From: Lachnospiraceae bacterium
GTDB lineage: Bacteria; Bacillota; Clostridia; Lachnospirales; Lachnospiraceae
Length of the DNA stretch: 50,900 nt
NCBI GenBank assembly: GCA_900751785.1
Contig: CAADSM010000097.1
Location: 1 to 50,900 of the forward strand
Direction of reading: 5' to 3'
Position 1 is the first letter of the stretch. Each line of letters begins with the position of its first letter. A program made the translations under genes and the position numbers. This document shows positions 16,573 through 24,842 of the stretch, in pieces. The notes beneath the pieces are model-generated. The model saw only the letters and a program-made list of their open reading frames with translations. It ran no database searches and was not told the origin of the DNA.

Positions 16573-16761
16573 CTACCTAAGTACAGAAGACACGGGAAGT
16601 TTATCGTTTTTTAACAATCCTTCCCGTTCCTCTGCTCTTGCTTCGGGAGAGTAAAGCCTTTTTGGTGTGACATATGGTTTTTTGGCACTTACTATCTTAA
16701 CTCTGTGATTTTCTCTTCGCAAGCGCGAATTTTCTATTCTTTTTCCCTGACATTCTGTCAC
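16573..16761 (-). CDS. Possible small basic protein downstream of the late regulator
   Basis: A frame of 62 residues starts at a GTG overlapping the stop of the late regulator (GTGTGA) and contains SAKKPYVTPKRLYSPEARAEERE. GGAG stands very close to the start, so translation initiation is uncertain. A different frame offers an 18-residue peptide from an ATG with better spacing. No family is recognised. It is listed because the overlap and composition fit a phage gene. Confidence 0.35.
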   Translation of the reverse strand: MTECQGKRIENSRLRRENHRVKIVSAKKPYVTPKRLYSPEARAEEREGLLKNDKLPVSSVLR

Positions 16762-17366
16762 ACTCCGAGAAGATAAACTGAGATGATTTTGCAGGCGTTC
16801 CCGATATCCTTATATACTGTCTTTTCGCTGACGCATTCTTCCTCTGCGATCTGTGCAACAGTCTTCTCTTCCTCGTCCATATAGTACCCATAGACTTCCC
16901 TGAAACACCGCATAGCTTCGGGCTTTCTCGACACTTCGCATTCCTGCCGGTACGTCTCCACAGCCTTCTCAATTCTCTCTATGTAGTACATATTTTCCGC
17001 CCGCCGCTTCTCTTCATCTTCTATGATGCTCTCCGGCTTCTTCGCATATGCAGATCCCATCAGATCTCTTATGAAAGCCCACCGTTTTTCTACTTTCTCC
17101 GCGATCGAAAATTCATCAGATTCCGGTATCTCCCGTTTCAATCTGCGGTAATCAGAGAGCAATTTTTTCGTCCTTTTTACCTTATCGGCGCTGTTTCTCT
17201 CCTTTTTTTCACTCTTTTTCTGCTCTTCCCGGTACACTTTAGACGCTTCACGTGCCGCAATCTCTGCGATACGTCCAACCTCTTCTGCTGTTATGAGATA
17301 CCTTTCAACAACCTGTTCCCCTTCCCGAGCAGCCTCGTTACCCATACACTCTGCTTTCTTTTCCAT
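16758..17366 (-). CDS. Late transcription regulator, ArpU/sigma-70 region 4-like
   Basis: 202 residues, starting nine bases after AAGGAGG. The N-terminal two thirds are charged helices; residues about 165-198 hold a helix-turn-helix (KTVAQIAEEECVSEKTVYKDIGNACKIIS) like that of ArpU/RinA-type phage activators and sigma region 4. Upstream of it lies a typical REVYGYYMDEEE segment. Such proteins sit at the end of the early operon and activate the late promoter. The perfect TATAAT without a -35 box at 16558-16563 is the likely target. Confidence 0.72.
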   Translation of the reverse strand: MEKKAECMGNEAAREGEQVVERYLITAEEVGRIAEIAAREASKVYREEQKKSEKKERNSADKVKRTKKLLSDYRRLKREIPESDEFSIAEKVEKRWAFIRDLMGSAYAKKPESIIEDEEKRRAENMYYIERIEKAVETYRQECEVSRKPEAMRCFREVYGYYMDEEEKTVAQIAEEECVSEKTVYKDIGNACKIISVYLLGV

Positions 17367-17463
17367 GCCGCCATACCTCCTTGACTTTTCTCGCTTCGCA
17401 CCTTTATAATTAGTGCATCACCCATTTAGGAGAGTCGCCAATTCAGTACGGCGGCTTTCTTTT

Positions 17464-17727
17464 TTATTTGCGCTTTCTCGCCTGACACGCTGCCGGGCAG
17501 GATGCGAAGTGAGACTTGTATCCAACTCCGTCACCCGGCTTTTCGTAAACGATCTTCCCGGAAACTACTTCTCCGTTCGGTGTAACAATCTTATCCTGTC
17601 CCTGTCCGCTCTCATAATTGTAGAGTTCCTGATCTACGGGCATATTCTTTCCAGAAGCCATCCGCATCCAGAATATTCTACTGTTACAATACCGGCACGT
17701 TCCGGTTCTCATATTATTTGACGCCAC
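17464..17727 (-). CDS. Zinc-ribbon phage protein, function unknown
   Basis: 87 residues from a GTG start at 17727 (GGAG seven bases upstream), overlapping the previous gene by 14 bases. It has CRYCNSRIFWMRMASGKNMPVD near the N-terminus and CPAAC near the C-terminus, so four cysteines could hold one zinc. Short proteins with this CxxC-x-I-x-W opening are common in phage early regions, but no role is known. Confidence 0.65.
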   Translation of the reverse strand: MASNNMRTGTCRYCNSRIFWMRMASGKNMPVDQELYNYESGQGQDKIVTPNGEVVSGKIVYEKPGDGVGYKSHFASCPAACQARKRK

Positions 17728-18094
17728 CTGCTAACTCCTTTCCATCCAGCTCCACCGCCGTCATTCTGGCTCCTGTCCTCAGCGCCTCGTTCAGCAGGGC
17801 TGCCATTTCGGAAATGCTGACCGTAATCATCGTATCTCTTTTCTTATCCGTGATAGAAACCACTCCGATTGATACGCTCGCTTTCATCGACACCTCTGTC
17901 TCCTGCTGCCGGAATATAGTTTTCTCACGTCCGTACAGCCCTTTTCCTTTGAACTTTGTATGTACTCCCCTTGTTTCCACCGAGCATCCGTCTGCCGGTC
18001 CTTCTTCTGGATCTGTCACGTGTGTAATCTTAAATTCTGATCTTTCCACGCTCTCTCCGGTTCTAATCACTCTATTAATCCTAGAATCTTTCAC
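17714..18094 (-). CDS. Phage early-region protein, function unknown
   Basis: 126 residues from a GTG start at 18094 after AGGAGG. The N-terminus SRINRVIRTGESVERSEF resembles the start of the next gene upstream (VGRKAIRTGEMVRSVF), suggesting a shared motif. The middle is charged; the C-terminus (VSISEMAALLNEALRTGARMTAVELDG) looks helical. It overlaps the downstream zinc-ribbon gene. No family recognised. Confidence 0.55.
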   Translation of the reverse strand: MKDSRINRVIRTGESVERSEFKITHVTDPEEGPADGCSVETRGVHTKFKGKGLYGREKTIFRQQETEVSMKASVSIGVVSITDKKRDTMITVSISEMAALLNEALRTGARMTAVELDGKELAGGVK

Positions 18095-18109
18095 TCTTAT
18101 TCCCTCCTA

Positions 18110-18559
18110 CTAAACTCTGTGATGCCTCTTCCCGTCTTTTCCGGTTCCCATTTCGCTGCGTATCACGCACGACCCGTCCATATCGATCACAACCTGACAC
18201 ATCGGGTCGAAGTTCTCTCTTAAGAAGTCTTTTAACGGTTCCGCCAGAAGATCCAGTTCATCAATAAGTGCCTTCGCCTTTTGCGCCCTTTCTTCTTCCG
18301 GATGCATGAGCTTTTCATAGTCCGTCCAGAAATCGTCATCATACTCTCTCGGGAGCAGCTTCCTTTCTCCGTTGCTCTCTTCTATCACGATCTGGCACCC
18401 TTCCACTGCGATCACCGTAACCGGCTTATCTGTGTATTTCGCGATCTGGGTCGGTGTGGGCCCAATATTAACCATGCAGCGTCTCTGTACGTCAAAGACA
18501 CTTCTTACCATTTCTCCCGTTCTTATTGCTTTTCTTCCAACTAAATTTTTTAATCTCAT
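18110..18559 (-). CDS. Phage early-region protein, function unknown
   Basis: 149 residues starting at an ATG that shares TAATG with the stop of the upstream gene. The first 85 residues look like beta strands (MVNIGPTPTQIAKYTDKPVTVIAVEGCQIVIEE), then an acidic helical part (DDDFWTDYEKLMHPEEERAQKAKAL) and a final strand region. The IRTGE motif near residue 12 also occurs in the next gene. No recognised family. Confidence 0.55.
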   Translation of the reverse strand: MRLKNLVGRKAIRTGEMVRSVFDVQRRCMVNIGPTPTQIAKYTDKPVTVIAVEGCQIVIEESNGERKLLPREYDDDFWTDYEKLMHPEEERAQKAKALIDELDLLAEPLKDFLRENFDPMCQVVIDMDGSCVIRSEMGTGKDGKRHHRV

Positions 18560-19242
18560 TACTCTTCCTCCGGTTCTTCATACCCATAGTCATCTTCATC
18601 TGTTTCTGGTTCATTCATGCAGCTAGATCCGAACGTAACCCCGTTACCGTTTCCTGCGCCGTCCGTATCCTCGTCATCGGTATTTTGTGTGTCTTCGTCC
18701 GTAAAGTCCTCAGAATCGTCACATACGCTGCCTTCGTCATACTCTTCTACGGTTCCCGGGAGCGCGCCTTCGTCTGCAACTTCTCCCGGCAGAGCGGGAT
18801 GTTCGATGTATCTCTGGCCGGTTTCAGCCTCAATGACTTCTGTCGTTTCGTCTTCTGCCTCTCTGAAATCTGCGTCAAAGATGCTCCTCTGCGTTGTGTC
18901 CGCCACCGGACGCATTTCATATTCGCCGGTTTCCTCATTCAAGAACAGCTCCATCTCTGTATCCAGATTTCCTGATTTTTCATCCTTGATCTGAACCTGT
19001 GATGTTACCTTGTTCTTAAATTTCGGCTTTGAAACCATGCGTGTCTTCTCTTCGATCTCAGGATTATAGTTCGGCACCCACTCCCGGATCAGGCTCACAT
19101 CAATCTTCACCGTCATCGTGCCGTCCGTGCTTCCTTTCTCCTGCATATTTCCGAGAAGTCTCTGCAGCACGAAGTTCATATCGCGTTTGATATTCTCAAA
19201 TGTATCACTGTCAAAGTTCAGTTCTTTCACGAAATCATTCAT
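18559..19242 (-). CDS. Phage protein with acidic low-complexity C-terminus
   Basis: The ATG at 19242 after AGGTGG gives 227 residues; an upstream in-frame ATG at 19269 lies inside the previous gene. Residues 1-90 (NFDSDTFENIKRDMNFVLQRLL, TMTVKIDVSLIREWVPN, MVSKPKFKNKVTSQVQIKDE) form the ordered part, followed by NEETGEYEMRPV. The last 90 residues are almost all Asp, Glu, Gly and Thr. The gene lies next to the DUF1351 gene in the replication/recombination block. The acidic tail resembles those of single-strand-DNA-associated or DNA-mimic proteins, but this is only a resemblance. Confidence 0.6.
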   Translation of the reverse strand: MNDFVKELNFDSDTFENIKRDMNFVLQRLLGNMQEKGSTDGTMTVKIDVSLIREWVPNYNPEIEEKTRMVSKPKFKNKVTSQVQIKDEKSGNLDTEMELFLNEETGEYEMRPVADTTQRSIFDADFREAEDETTEVIEAETGQRYIEHPALPGEVADEGALPGTVEEYDEGSVCDDSEDFTDEDTQNTDDEDTDGAGNGNGVTFGSSCMNEPETDEDDYGYEEPEEE

Positions 19243-19243
19243 T

Positions 19244-20272
19244 TTACTTTTCCACCTTTCCAAATTCAATGCCCTTCTCAGTCATGTACTGGGAGAGCTC
19301 CTGCAGCTGCTCAAGAGTTCCGATCGCATAGAATGTTGCTTTATATCTCTTTGTCTGCTGCGGACGTTTTGCCTGCTGATGATCTGAATCATCTTTTGCT
19401 TTCTCATTCACGCTTTCAGCACCTGCATTAACAGCAGATCCCTTTTCACTGACATTTTCGCCCTGCTCAGCAATAATTTTCCCATCTTCCGATCCGCTTT
19501 CAGGATCTGAGCTTTTCTCGCTCTCGGCAGCCTTTTTGTCCATTTCAGCCTTTTCCGCTTCTATGCGTCTTCTCTCTGCCTCCTGCTCTTCTTTCCGCTT
19601 CTGCTCAGCCTCTTCCCTCTTTTTTTTCTCAGCTTCCATTCTGGCTTCAAGATCCGTCAGTCTCTTATTCTCTGCCAAGGCTTTGGAGAGATCCAGGGTC
19701 CGGATGTACACATCTTTCACATTCAGCGTGTATTTACTGTCAAGGGATTCTATTGTGCTCATGTCCGTCAGGACGCGCATGATCTTGTCCTTGATCTCTC
19801 CCTGTGCCTTTCTCTCTGCAAAAGAAGCGTTCAGATAGCGGCTGTCGAAGAACTTTTCGAACGGAAAGTTTTCTTCCAGATCACCGATATTCTCTTTGTA
19901 AAACTCTCTCAGCCGTGCTTCCTTCTCTTTCTTCTGCCGTTCTTCATAGTCCTTTATCTGCTTGTCGATCGAATCAACCTGCTTCTGAACGATTCCGACA
20001 ACCTCTTTCACTTCTGCTTCAAAGGTTTCATACGGTTCGTTGAGCTTCTTTTTCACCAGCTTTCTTCTGTCTTCAAGACTGTCGATCAATTTTCTGAGAT
20101 ATGCCCTGTCTTTTTTTGCATCAGGGATCGTATCTTCTGTGTATGCCAGCCCCTTATATTCATCTGTAATCCTTTTTACTTCCGACTCGATCTCGCTGCG
20201 GTTCCATTCGATCTTCCGCAGGAATCCATCTTCTGTTGGATTCAGGAGCCTTAATTCCATATGTCCGTCCAC
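19244..20272 (-). CDS. DUF1351 domain protein
   Basis: 342 residues. A GTG start at 20272 stands eight bases after GGAGG (MDGHMELRLLNPTEDGFLRKIEW). The N-terminal two thirds match DUF1351: KRITDEYKGLAYTEDTIPDAKKDRAYLRKLIDSLEDRRKLVKK, with conserved DRAxLRK and RK(L)VKK, then a coiled coil. A long Glu/Lys/Arg coiled coil and a serine-rich linker lead to a small C-terminal fold (KATFYAIGTLEQLQELSQYMTEKGIEF). DUF1351 genes accompany RecT-type recombination genes in phages of Firmicutes; their role is unknown. Confidence 0.82.
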   Translation of the reverse strand: MDGHMELRLLNPTEDGFLRKIEWNRSEIESEVKRITDEYKGLAYTEDTIPDAKKDRAYLRKLIDSLEDRRKLVKKKLNEPYETFEAEVKEVVGIVQKQVDSIDKQIKDYEERQKKEKEARLREFYKENIGDLEENFPFEKFFDSRYLNASFAERKAQGEIKDKIMRVLTDMSTIESLDSKYTLNVKDVYIRTLDLSKALAENKRLTDLEARMEAEKKKREEAEQKRKEEQEAERRRIEAEKAEMDKKAAESEKSSDPESGSEDGKIIAEQGENVSEKGSAVNAGAESVNEKAKDDSDHQQAKRPQQTKRYKATFYAIGTLEQLQELSQYMTEKGIEFGKVEK

Positions 20273-20284
20273 TCGTTTTTCCTC

Positions 20285-20455
20285 CTAATGATTTTCTATA
20301 ACGACAAGTATGCTCGCTACTATTACATACAGCGCGATAAGTACGGTGTAGCATACCGCAACATCAGTATTCATTTTCCCTTCGCGCGTACGGCTCACAA
20401 ACATATACCAAGTGATGCAGTGAAACGTTGTAAAAAATGATGCAAGAAAACTCAT
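20285..20455 (-). CDS. Small membrane protein, 56 residues
   Basis: The ATG at 20455 overlaps the TGA of the RusA gene (ATGA) and has GGAG four bases upstream. The product has two hydrophobic stretches: residues about 3-20 (FLASFFTTFHCITWYMFV) and 34-53 (AVCYTVLIALYVIVASILVV), separated by a charged SRTREGK loop. It is therefore likely a two-span inner membrane protein. The gene fills the space up to the DUF1351 gene. No role is known; small phage membrane proteins may act in exclusion or replication anchoring. Confidence 0.62.
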   Translation of the reverse strand: MSFLASFFTTFHCITWYMFVSRTREGKMNTDVAVCYTVLIALYVIVASILVVIENH

Positions 20456-20913
20456 GGTTCTCCTCCTATCTGCCTTATCTTTACTACGATTCTCGGCTTT
20501 TCTGAATAAAATTTCCTTACCTGTCCATCTGTGACCTGTGAATCATCTTTATACGCTATCGTATTCAGGCTGTCGCAGACGATCTTCGCGATATTGTCAA
20601 AATCCGGCTTCTTAGTCGGTCTGATTTTTCCCTCCAGCATCATCGCTCGCTTTTTCTTTGATACGCTTTTCGGGATACCGTAATATGCGATTATCCTGCA
20701 ATCAAGCATAGCATCCGACGGGAATATGAACTCACCGCACTGGTTTGTGTATTCTGCCCTTATCAGATTTTCATAACTCACAGTATCTTTCGGGGTATAC
20801 GCTTTTGAAAATGACTTTTCTTCACCGCTTCCATCTTTGAACTTTCGCACGGCCACCCGTGGTCTGCCCTTCCCTTTCGGTTCTCCGTATACCACAAACT
20901 TGACTTCATCCAA
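20452..20913 (-). CDS. rusA: RusA family Holliday junction endonuclease
   Basis: 153 residues from a TTG start at 20913, eight bases after AGGAGG. The start MDEVKFVVYGEPKGKGRPRVA and the central KKPDFDNIAKIVCDSLNTIAYKDDSQV are the RusA signature: the aspartates of PDFDN and the DDSQV motif bind metal, and the lysine-rich stretch before them binds DNA. RusA resolves four-way junctions made during phage recombination and replication, in keeping with RecT and the exonuclease in the same operon. Confidence 0.9.
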   Translation of the reverse strand: MDEVKFVVYGEPKGKGRPRVAVRKFKDGSGEEKSFSKAYTPKDTVSYENLIRAEYTNQCGEFIFPSDAMLDCRIIAYYGIPKSVSKKKRAMMLEGKIRPTKKPDFDNIAKIVCDSLNTIAYKDDSQVTDGQVRKFYSEKPRIVVKIRQIGGEP

Positions 20914-20925
20914 CGCTCTGTCCTC

Positions 20926-21321
20926 CTACTGGCTTCCCATATTACTGTCATCCAGCATTGCATTGATGCAATACCAACTGCTCTTCTTGTTTTCTCTCTG
21001 GATCTTAACCTGCCTCACGGTATATCCGTTCATCGTGAGTATGCCAGCTACTGTCTTTCGGTCCTCCTGGGTGAATATTCGCAGCGTCGCATCCGGTTTA
21101 AAATCATCCTCCGGATCTCTTGCCCCCAGGAGCTTTGCCGGCTGCACATCCAAAGCCTCTGCGATCTTGAGAAGAACAGATGCAGGGATATCAATTTTCC
21201 CATTCTCATAGTCTCCTACAACCGACTCGCTTCTGCCAATTGCGTCTCCGACCTCTTTCTGGGTTTTATCTGCCTTCCTTCTGTACTCGCGGATCAAACA
21301 GCCTATTTCTTTTAACTGCAC
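20926..21321 (-). CDS. XRE-type helix-turn-helix protein
   Basis: 131 residues from a GTG start at 21321 after GGAGG. Residues 5-65 form an XRE helix-turn-helix (IGCLIREYRRKADKTQKEVGDAIGRSESVVGDYENGKIDIPASVLLKIAEALDV). The C-terminal half (LRIFTQEDRKTVAGILTMNGYTVRQVKIQR) is a small alpha-beta part. It lies in the early operon between the replication gene and rusA, so it may tune early expression or act in replication. Confidence 0.75.
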   Translation of the reverse strand: MQLKEIGCLIREYRRKADKTQKEVGDAIGRSESVVGDYENGKIDIPASVLLKIAEALDVQPAKLLGARDPEDDFKPDATLRIFTQEDRKTVAGILTMNGYTVRQVKIQRENKKSSWYCINAMLDDSNMGSQ

Positions 21322-21337
21322 TACGCCTCACCTCCCG

Positions 21338-22162
21338 TCAGCATCCATTTCCACTGTTTTCTATCTTTTCTATCACAGACATTAATTCAGAGCGGGATCT
21401 CTTCATCATCCCCTCTCCGCTTGCTGCGCCCTTCTTTTTCGAAGATGCGTTTTCGTTTTTCTTTTCGATAATGTCCCAGATGATCCCCTTCCAGTTATTT
21501 GACATACACTCTTCTATCAGATCTACAACCGCTTTCGGTCCGTACTTATCAGTCTGTTTCTCAACCCTTCTGAGAAGAGACTTCATCCCCTGCTCTTTGT
21601 ATGGTTCTTTCCGTTCCGTTTTGTACTTAAACCACTCACGCATCTTCACGCTCACTTCGTCCGGGATAGCATAATCAGGAGAAAGCCTTTCAAATATCTG
21701 TATCATCGTCTCTTTCTTTGGCTTTTCTTCCGCATCCGGTTTGGCTTCTATTACTGCCACAGGCTCTCTGCCGGCCACAGCCGCTTTTTTTGATTTCACC
21801 CTGTTGTAATACGCCCTCTGCCGGTCCGCTTCCGTCGAGCTCTGGCCGATAAAGTTCTGAATGTCCATCATGTAAATTGCCCCGTTATCCAGAACCTCTA
21901 TCAGCTCAAGGGCTTTGAACGTTTCGATCGCCTTTTCTACTGTTCCTACCTGATGTCTTGTCAGCGTAGCGATCGCCTCTACCGAATAAGGTATGCAGTT
22001 CTTATACATCAACTGCCCTTCCCCTTTCAGGCTCCTGAGATACATCTTGAGAAGTATATCGCTGTAGAGGTATCCGTCCTTCATCTGCTGTAAAAGAACC
22101 ATCTCTTCCGACTCGAAGAAATTTTCTTTCAGTTTCAGGTAGTAATACTTCTTGTTGCCCAT
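21338..22162 (-). CDS. Phage replisome organiser / replication initiation protein
   Basis: 274 residues. The N-terminal 120 residues match the phage replisome organiser N-terminal domain: KKYYYLKLKENFFESEEMVLL, YSDILLKMYLRSLKGEGQLMY, IPYSVEAIATLTRHQVGTVEKAIETFKALELIEV, a winged-helix fold. A linker and a C-terminal part with ERKEPYKEQGMKSLLRRVEKQ and SNNWKGIIWDII follow, a region seen in DnaD/DnaB-like loaders. It probably binds the phage origin and recruits the host helicase. No separate DnaC-like ATPase gene is seen nearby. Confidence 0.82.
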   Translation of the reverse strand: MGNKKYYYLKLKENFFESEEMVLLQQMKDGYLYSDILLKMYLRSLKGEGQLMYKNCIPYSVEAIATLTRHQVGTVEKAIETFKALELIEVLDNGAIYMMDIQNFIGQSSTEADRQRAYYNRVKSKKAAVAGREPVAVIEAKPDAEEKPKKETMIQIFERLSPDYAIPDEVSVKMREWFKYKTERKEPYKEQGMKSLLRRVEKQTDKYGPKAVVDLIEECMSNNWKGIIWDIIEKKNENASSKKKGAASGEGMMKRSRSELMSVIEKIENSGNGC

Positions 22163-22169
22163 ACTGCGC

Positions 22170-22967
22170 CTATATGCCTGCTGTAAGATCCAGAATTGAT
22201 ATCGGGGCTTTCAGAACTTTTGTGTTTCTGCAGCAATCACACATCTCGCATCTGTCCGGAGCTTCTTCTCCATTTTTCACTCTCAGGATCCTCGGCATAT
22301 GTCTTTCTACAGTGCTTAACGCTTCCTGAAGGAAATTGTTCGTAACTCCGATGATCTCAATATTCGGTTCCTCTTCTTTTGTTGCTGCTGCTATGTAAAA
22401 CGGAAGTGTGTCACCGGTGTTCTGCCTAACGATTTCCTGATACACTGCGCCCTGGATGTCATACCCCCAGTACCGGACAAAATCCAGATATCCAATATCC
22501 CGTACCCATTCCAGCTTCGTAATCGAAGCCATGACCTTAAGATCTGTAATAGCAATGCCATCAAGATAGCTGTCCATCTTAATTTTCCACTTCGTTCCGA
22601 AAAGCTCTCCGGTCATAATCACCTGCTTTCTTCCGCTCATATACTTCATAAACAGGTCGTCCCTTTCAATCCTGCGGATGATCTCTTCCGCTTTCCTGAA
22701 ATTCGCTTTCAGCTCTCCGCTCTTTGTAAAGATATCAGGATTCTCTCTTCGGAACTGATCGAGCGTTCCTTCGAAGTATGAATCCACGTAACTTCCAACC
22801 ATCATGGCTGTTGTCTTCTTCTGCTCCCATCTTCCATTGAGCTTTTCCATTGCGCAGAACTCGCAGGCAGGCCTTCCAAACGTTCCGGCGAAATCTTTGT
22901 ACTGCGATACGCTCATGTACTCTCTATTCGCTTCTGCGCTGTAATAATTTTCTGCTGTCAAAACCAT
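22170..22967 (-). CDS. PD-(D/E)XK exonuclease, RecE-like partner of RecT
   Basis: 265 residues beginning LTAENYYSAEANREYMSVSQYKDF. Marks of RecE/PDDEXK nucleases are GSYVDSYFEG (catalytic His replaced; Asp present), GELFGTKWKIKMDSYLDG with a metal-binding Asp, and ITDLKVM giving the D-x-K pair, then YWGYDIQGAVYQEI with the Tyr/Gln-x3-Tyr motif. Four cysteines near the end (CEMCDCC) may bind zinc or iron-sulfur. It would resect DNA ends to make single strands for RecT, whose gene lies 13 bases upstream. Confidence 0.88.
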   Translation of the reverse strand: MVLTAENYYSAEANREYMSVSQYKDFAGTFGRPACEFCAMEKLNGRWEQKKTTAMMVGSYVDSYFEGTLDQFRRENPDIFTKSGELKANFRKAEEIIRRIERDDLFMKYMSGRKQVIMTGELFGTKWKIKMDSYLDGIAITDLKVMASITKLEWVRDIGYLDFVRYWGYDIQGAVYQEIVRQNTGDTLPFYIAAATKEEEPNIEIIGVTNNFLQEALSTVERHMPRILRVKNGEEAPDRCEMCDCCRNTKVLKAPISILDLTAGI

Positions 22968-22980
22968 ATGTCATTACCTC

Positions 22981-23817
22981 CTACGCCTCTTCGATCGCCA
23001 TTCCGTCTACGACCGGAACCGGATCTTTTTCTTTTGCATTCTGATCAAATACATTTACCGGTCTTTCCTTCGCTTCAATAGCAGCACGGTTTGATCCGGA
23101 TAACTCAGGAGTATTTTCGAATGTCACGTCTCCGCCGTCATCGTAAGCCCTCGCCTGCTCAATATTGTCAAACGACAGGTCAATGAGCTTGCAGAGCCTT
23201 CTCAGGACCGTCTTCTTATACATCTCACCCGTGGATTTCACCCACGCTTTACTATTTGCAGCCTTTGAATAGTTATCTCTTACGTTTTCGATCTCCTTCT
23301 TGCTCATTGTGTCGTACATCATGGATCCGTCTCTAAAAACTACAACCGAAAACGCCCCGATCATTTCCTTGTCAGAAAATGAAACCGGCCTGAATGTCAC
23401 ATTCTGAACGCCGCCATCGATCTCTTCCTGAAAGAAGTCCCCTTCCCTGACCACTTTCGCGTAGATATCTTTGATCTCATTCACGCTGTATCTCTTACAG
23501 AGCTTGATTTCTCCTTTATAGTCCGTCTGGAACTGCATTGTCTTTCCATACGGGATCGCATAACACTCACCGTTGAAGAAATCCAACCCAAGATATGCCG
23601 CCTTTGCCATACATACCGGTATGGACACCGGATCTACTTCTTCAAGTTTTTTCTTTGTCTTTTCATCTTTGAGCATATCCTGAATCACTGTGATGCAGTT
23701 CAGGACGAACCTCTGCTGATTAAACCCTTTCGGAAGGGCATCTTTATTTTCTGTCAGCTTTTTCACTAAGCCTGTCTGAATACCGTCAAGCCAATCCTTA
23801 GTTGTCATCTGTCCCAT
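22981..23817 (-). CDS. recT: RecT single-strand annealing protein
   Basis: 278 residues. Typical RecT features: an N-terminal helical part (RFVLNCITVIQDM), then VDPVSIPVCMAKAAYLGLDFF, CYAIPYGKTMQFQTDYKGEIKLCKR, and AWVKSTGEMYKKTVLRRLCKLIDLSF. It anneals complementary single strands in phage recombination. It lies directly before the exonuclease gene in transcription order, as in most RecE/RecT pairs. The C-terminal 40 residues are acidic and disordered, as is common. Confidence 0.95.
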   Translation of the reverse strand: MGQMTTKDWLDGIQTGLVKKLTENKDALPKGFNQQRFVLNCITVIQDMLKDEKTKKKLEEVDPVSIPVCMAKAAYLGLDFFNGECYAIPYGKTMQFQTDYKGEIKLCKRYSVNEIKDIYAKVVREGDFFQEEIDGGVQNVTFRPVSFSDKEMIGAFSVVVFRDGSMMYDTMSKKEIENVRDNYSKAANSKAWVKSTGEMYKKTVLRRLCKLIDLSFDNIEQARAYDDGGDVTFENTPELSGSNRAAIEAKERPVNVFDQNAKEKDPVPVVDGMAIEEA

Positions 23818-23830
23818 TTATCCATCCTCC

Positions 23831-24046
23831 TTACGCTTCTTCAAGGCTTTCGCCCAGCATTTCAAGTAATTCTTCTGAGGTCATATCATCTATGCACCTC
23901 TCGCATATGTATCCGTCCGGCCCGTTAAAACACTTCTCTCCGGAATAGATTCCCTCGAAGCATTTCACGCAGATATGAACCTCTTTCGGTTCCGGCGCAT
24001 TCGGGCACCTCGGATCACATGGCGTCTTCAAACACATTTCACACAT
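23831..24046 (-). CDS. Small cysteine-rich (zinc-binding) phage protein
   Basis: 71 residues with eight or nine cysteines: CEMCLKTPCDPRCPNAP, ICVKCFEG, GEKCF and YICERCIDDM. This is enough for two zinc sites. It ends in an acidic helix (SEELLEMLGESLEEA). It stands 13 bases before recT in the same operon and starts after GGGGAGAGG. Similar small proteins are often found beside recT; the role is unknown. Confidence 0.68.
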   Translation of the reverse strand: MCEMCLKTPCDPRCPNAPEPKEVHICVKCFEGIYSGEKCFNGPDGYICERCIDDMTSEELLEMLGESLEEA

Positions 24047-24304
24047 TTAAACCTCTCCCCATATCAATTCATCGATCGCCGAAACAGCGCTTATGATCTG
24101 CTTTTTAAAGATCAATGCTGCCGGGAGTATAAGATATTCTCCGCCGATTTCAACTGTTCCTCTCTGCCCGCAGACACAGACAATAAAAAAGCACTGGATC
24201 ACCACTGCTATGCTGATATATGAAATCCATCCGATGATCCGTTCCTTTCGTCTCTGTATTCTGCGTTTATCCGGCTTTGCCTCAAATCTTCTTACCTGAT
24301 TCAT
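24047..24304 (-). CDS. Small phage membrane protein
   Basis: The ATG at 24304 overlaps the TGA of the upstream regulator gene (ATGA), giving 85 residues. A basic N-terminus (KPDKRRIQRRKERIIG) is followed by a hydrophobic span (WISYISIAVVIQCFFIVCVCG) and a second, weaker one (YLILPAALIF). It is probably an inner membrane protein with the basic part inside. Function unknown. Confidence 0.6.
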   Translation of the reverse strand: MNQVRRFEAKPDKRRIQRRKERIIGWISYISIAVVIQCFFIVCVCGQRGTVEIGGEYLILPAALIFKKQIISAVSAIDELIWGEV

Positions 24305-24804
24305 CCTTTTGTTACTCCCTTCAAGCACTTTTCACTGGCGATCTTTAATTCGCTGATCGTCTCAGCAATTTCTTCCAGAAATGCCAGGATCTTTTCCAGT
24401 TCCGGCTTTTCTGTCTCGTCTATAACACCGTCTTCCGTAATGCTCACAAGCTGCTTCTTGATCCGATTCAGTTCTTCATGATCCAATCTCTGCATCAGGC
24501 GCAACGTGATACCTTCCAGACCTTTTGCTTCTGTCGCAATAGGGAGATAACCGCCGATCGGGCACTCGTGCTTGCAATATCCTGTTTTCAGCTCCGGGCA
24601 GTTATACAGGTCTGCCATCAGAACAACCTTGTCGACCGGAACAACTTTTGTGTTTCCAAGTTCGTAATCTGCAAGTGTTGAAACCGACAGCCCGAGCATC
24701 TCCGACGCTCCTTCTCTGCTGCTTAGCCTCTCATTGTACATTGCAGCGTTTTTTCTGGCGCGGAAGTATACGTTTTCAGTGCTTTTTATAGAGCCTTTTC
24801 CCAT
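24301..24804 (-). CDS. XRE-family regulator with C-terminal helical domain
   Basis: 167 residues. Residues 15-75 form a helix-turn-helix (NAAMYNERLSSREGASEMLGLSVSTLADYELGNTKVVPVDKVVLMADLYN), followed by a cysteine cluster CPELKTGYCKHECPIG that may bind metal, and a long C-terminal helical part (EELNRIKKQLVSITEDGVIDETEKPELEKILAFLEEIAETISEL). The helix-turn-helix followed by CKHECPIG is a recurring phage early regulator layout. It is the second gene of the leftward operon. Confidence 0.75.
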   Translation of the reverse strand: MGKGSIKSTENVYFRARKNAAMYNERLSSREGASEMLGLSVSTLADYELGNTKVVPVDKVVLMADLYNCPELKTGYCKHECPIGGYLPIATEAKGLEGITLRLMQRLDHEELNRIKKQLVSITEDGVIDETEKPELEKILAFLEEIAETISELKIASEKCLKGVTKG

Positions 24805-24842
24805 TCAATCACACCATCTTTCCTGATAAAATTTAACTGAAC

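Noticed and set aside
17434..17465. Plus-strand terminator-like hairpin (GTCGCC/GGCGGC with T-run)
   Set aside because: All nearby genes run on the minus strand, so there is no transcript for it to end; the stem is only 6 bp with one G-T pair.
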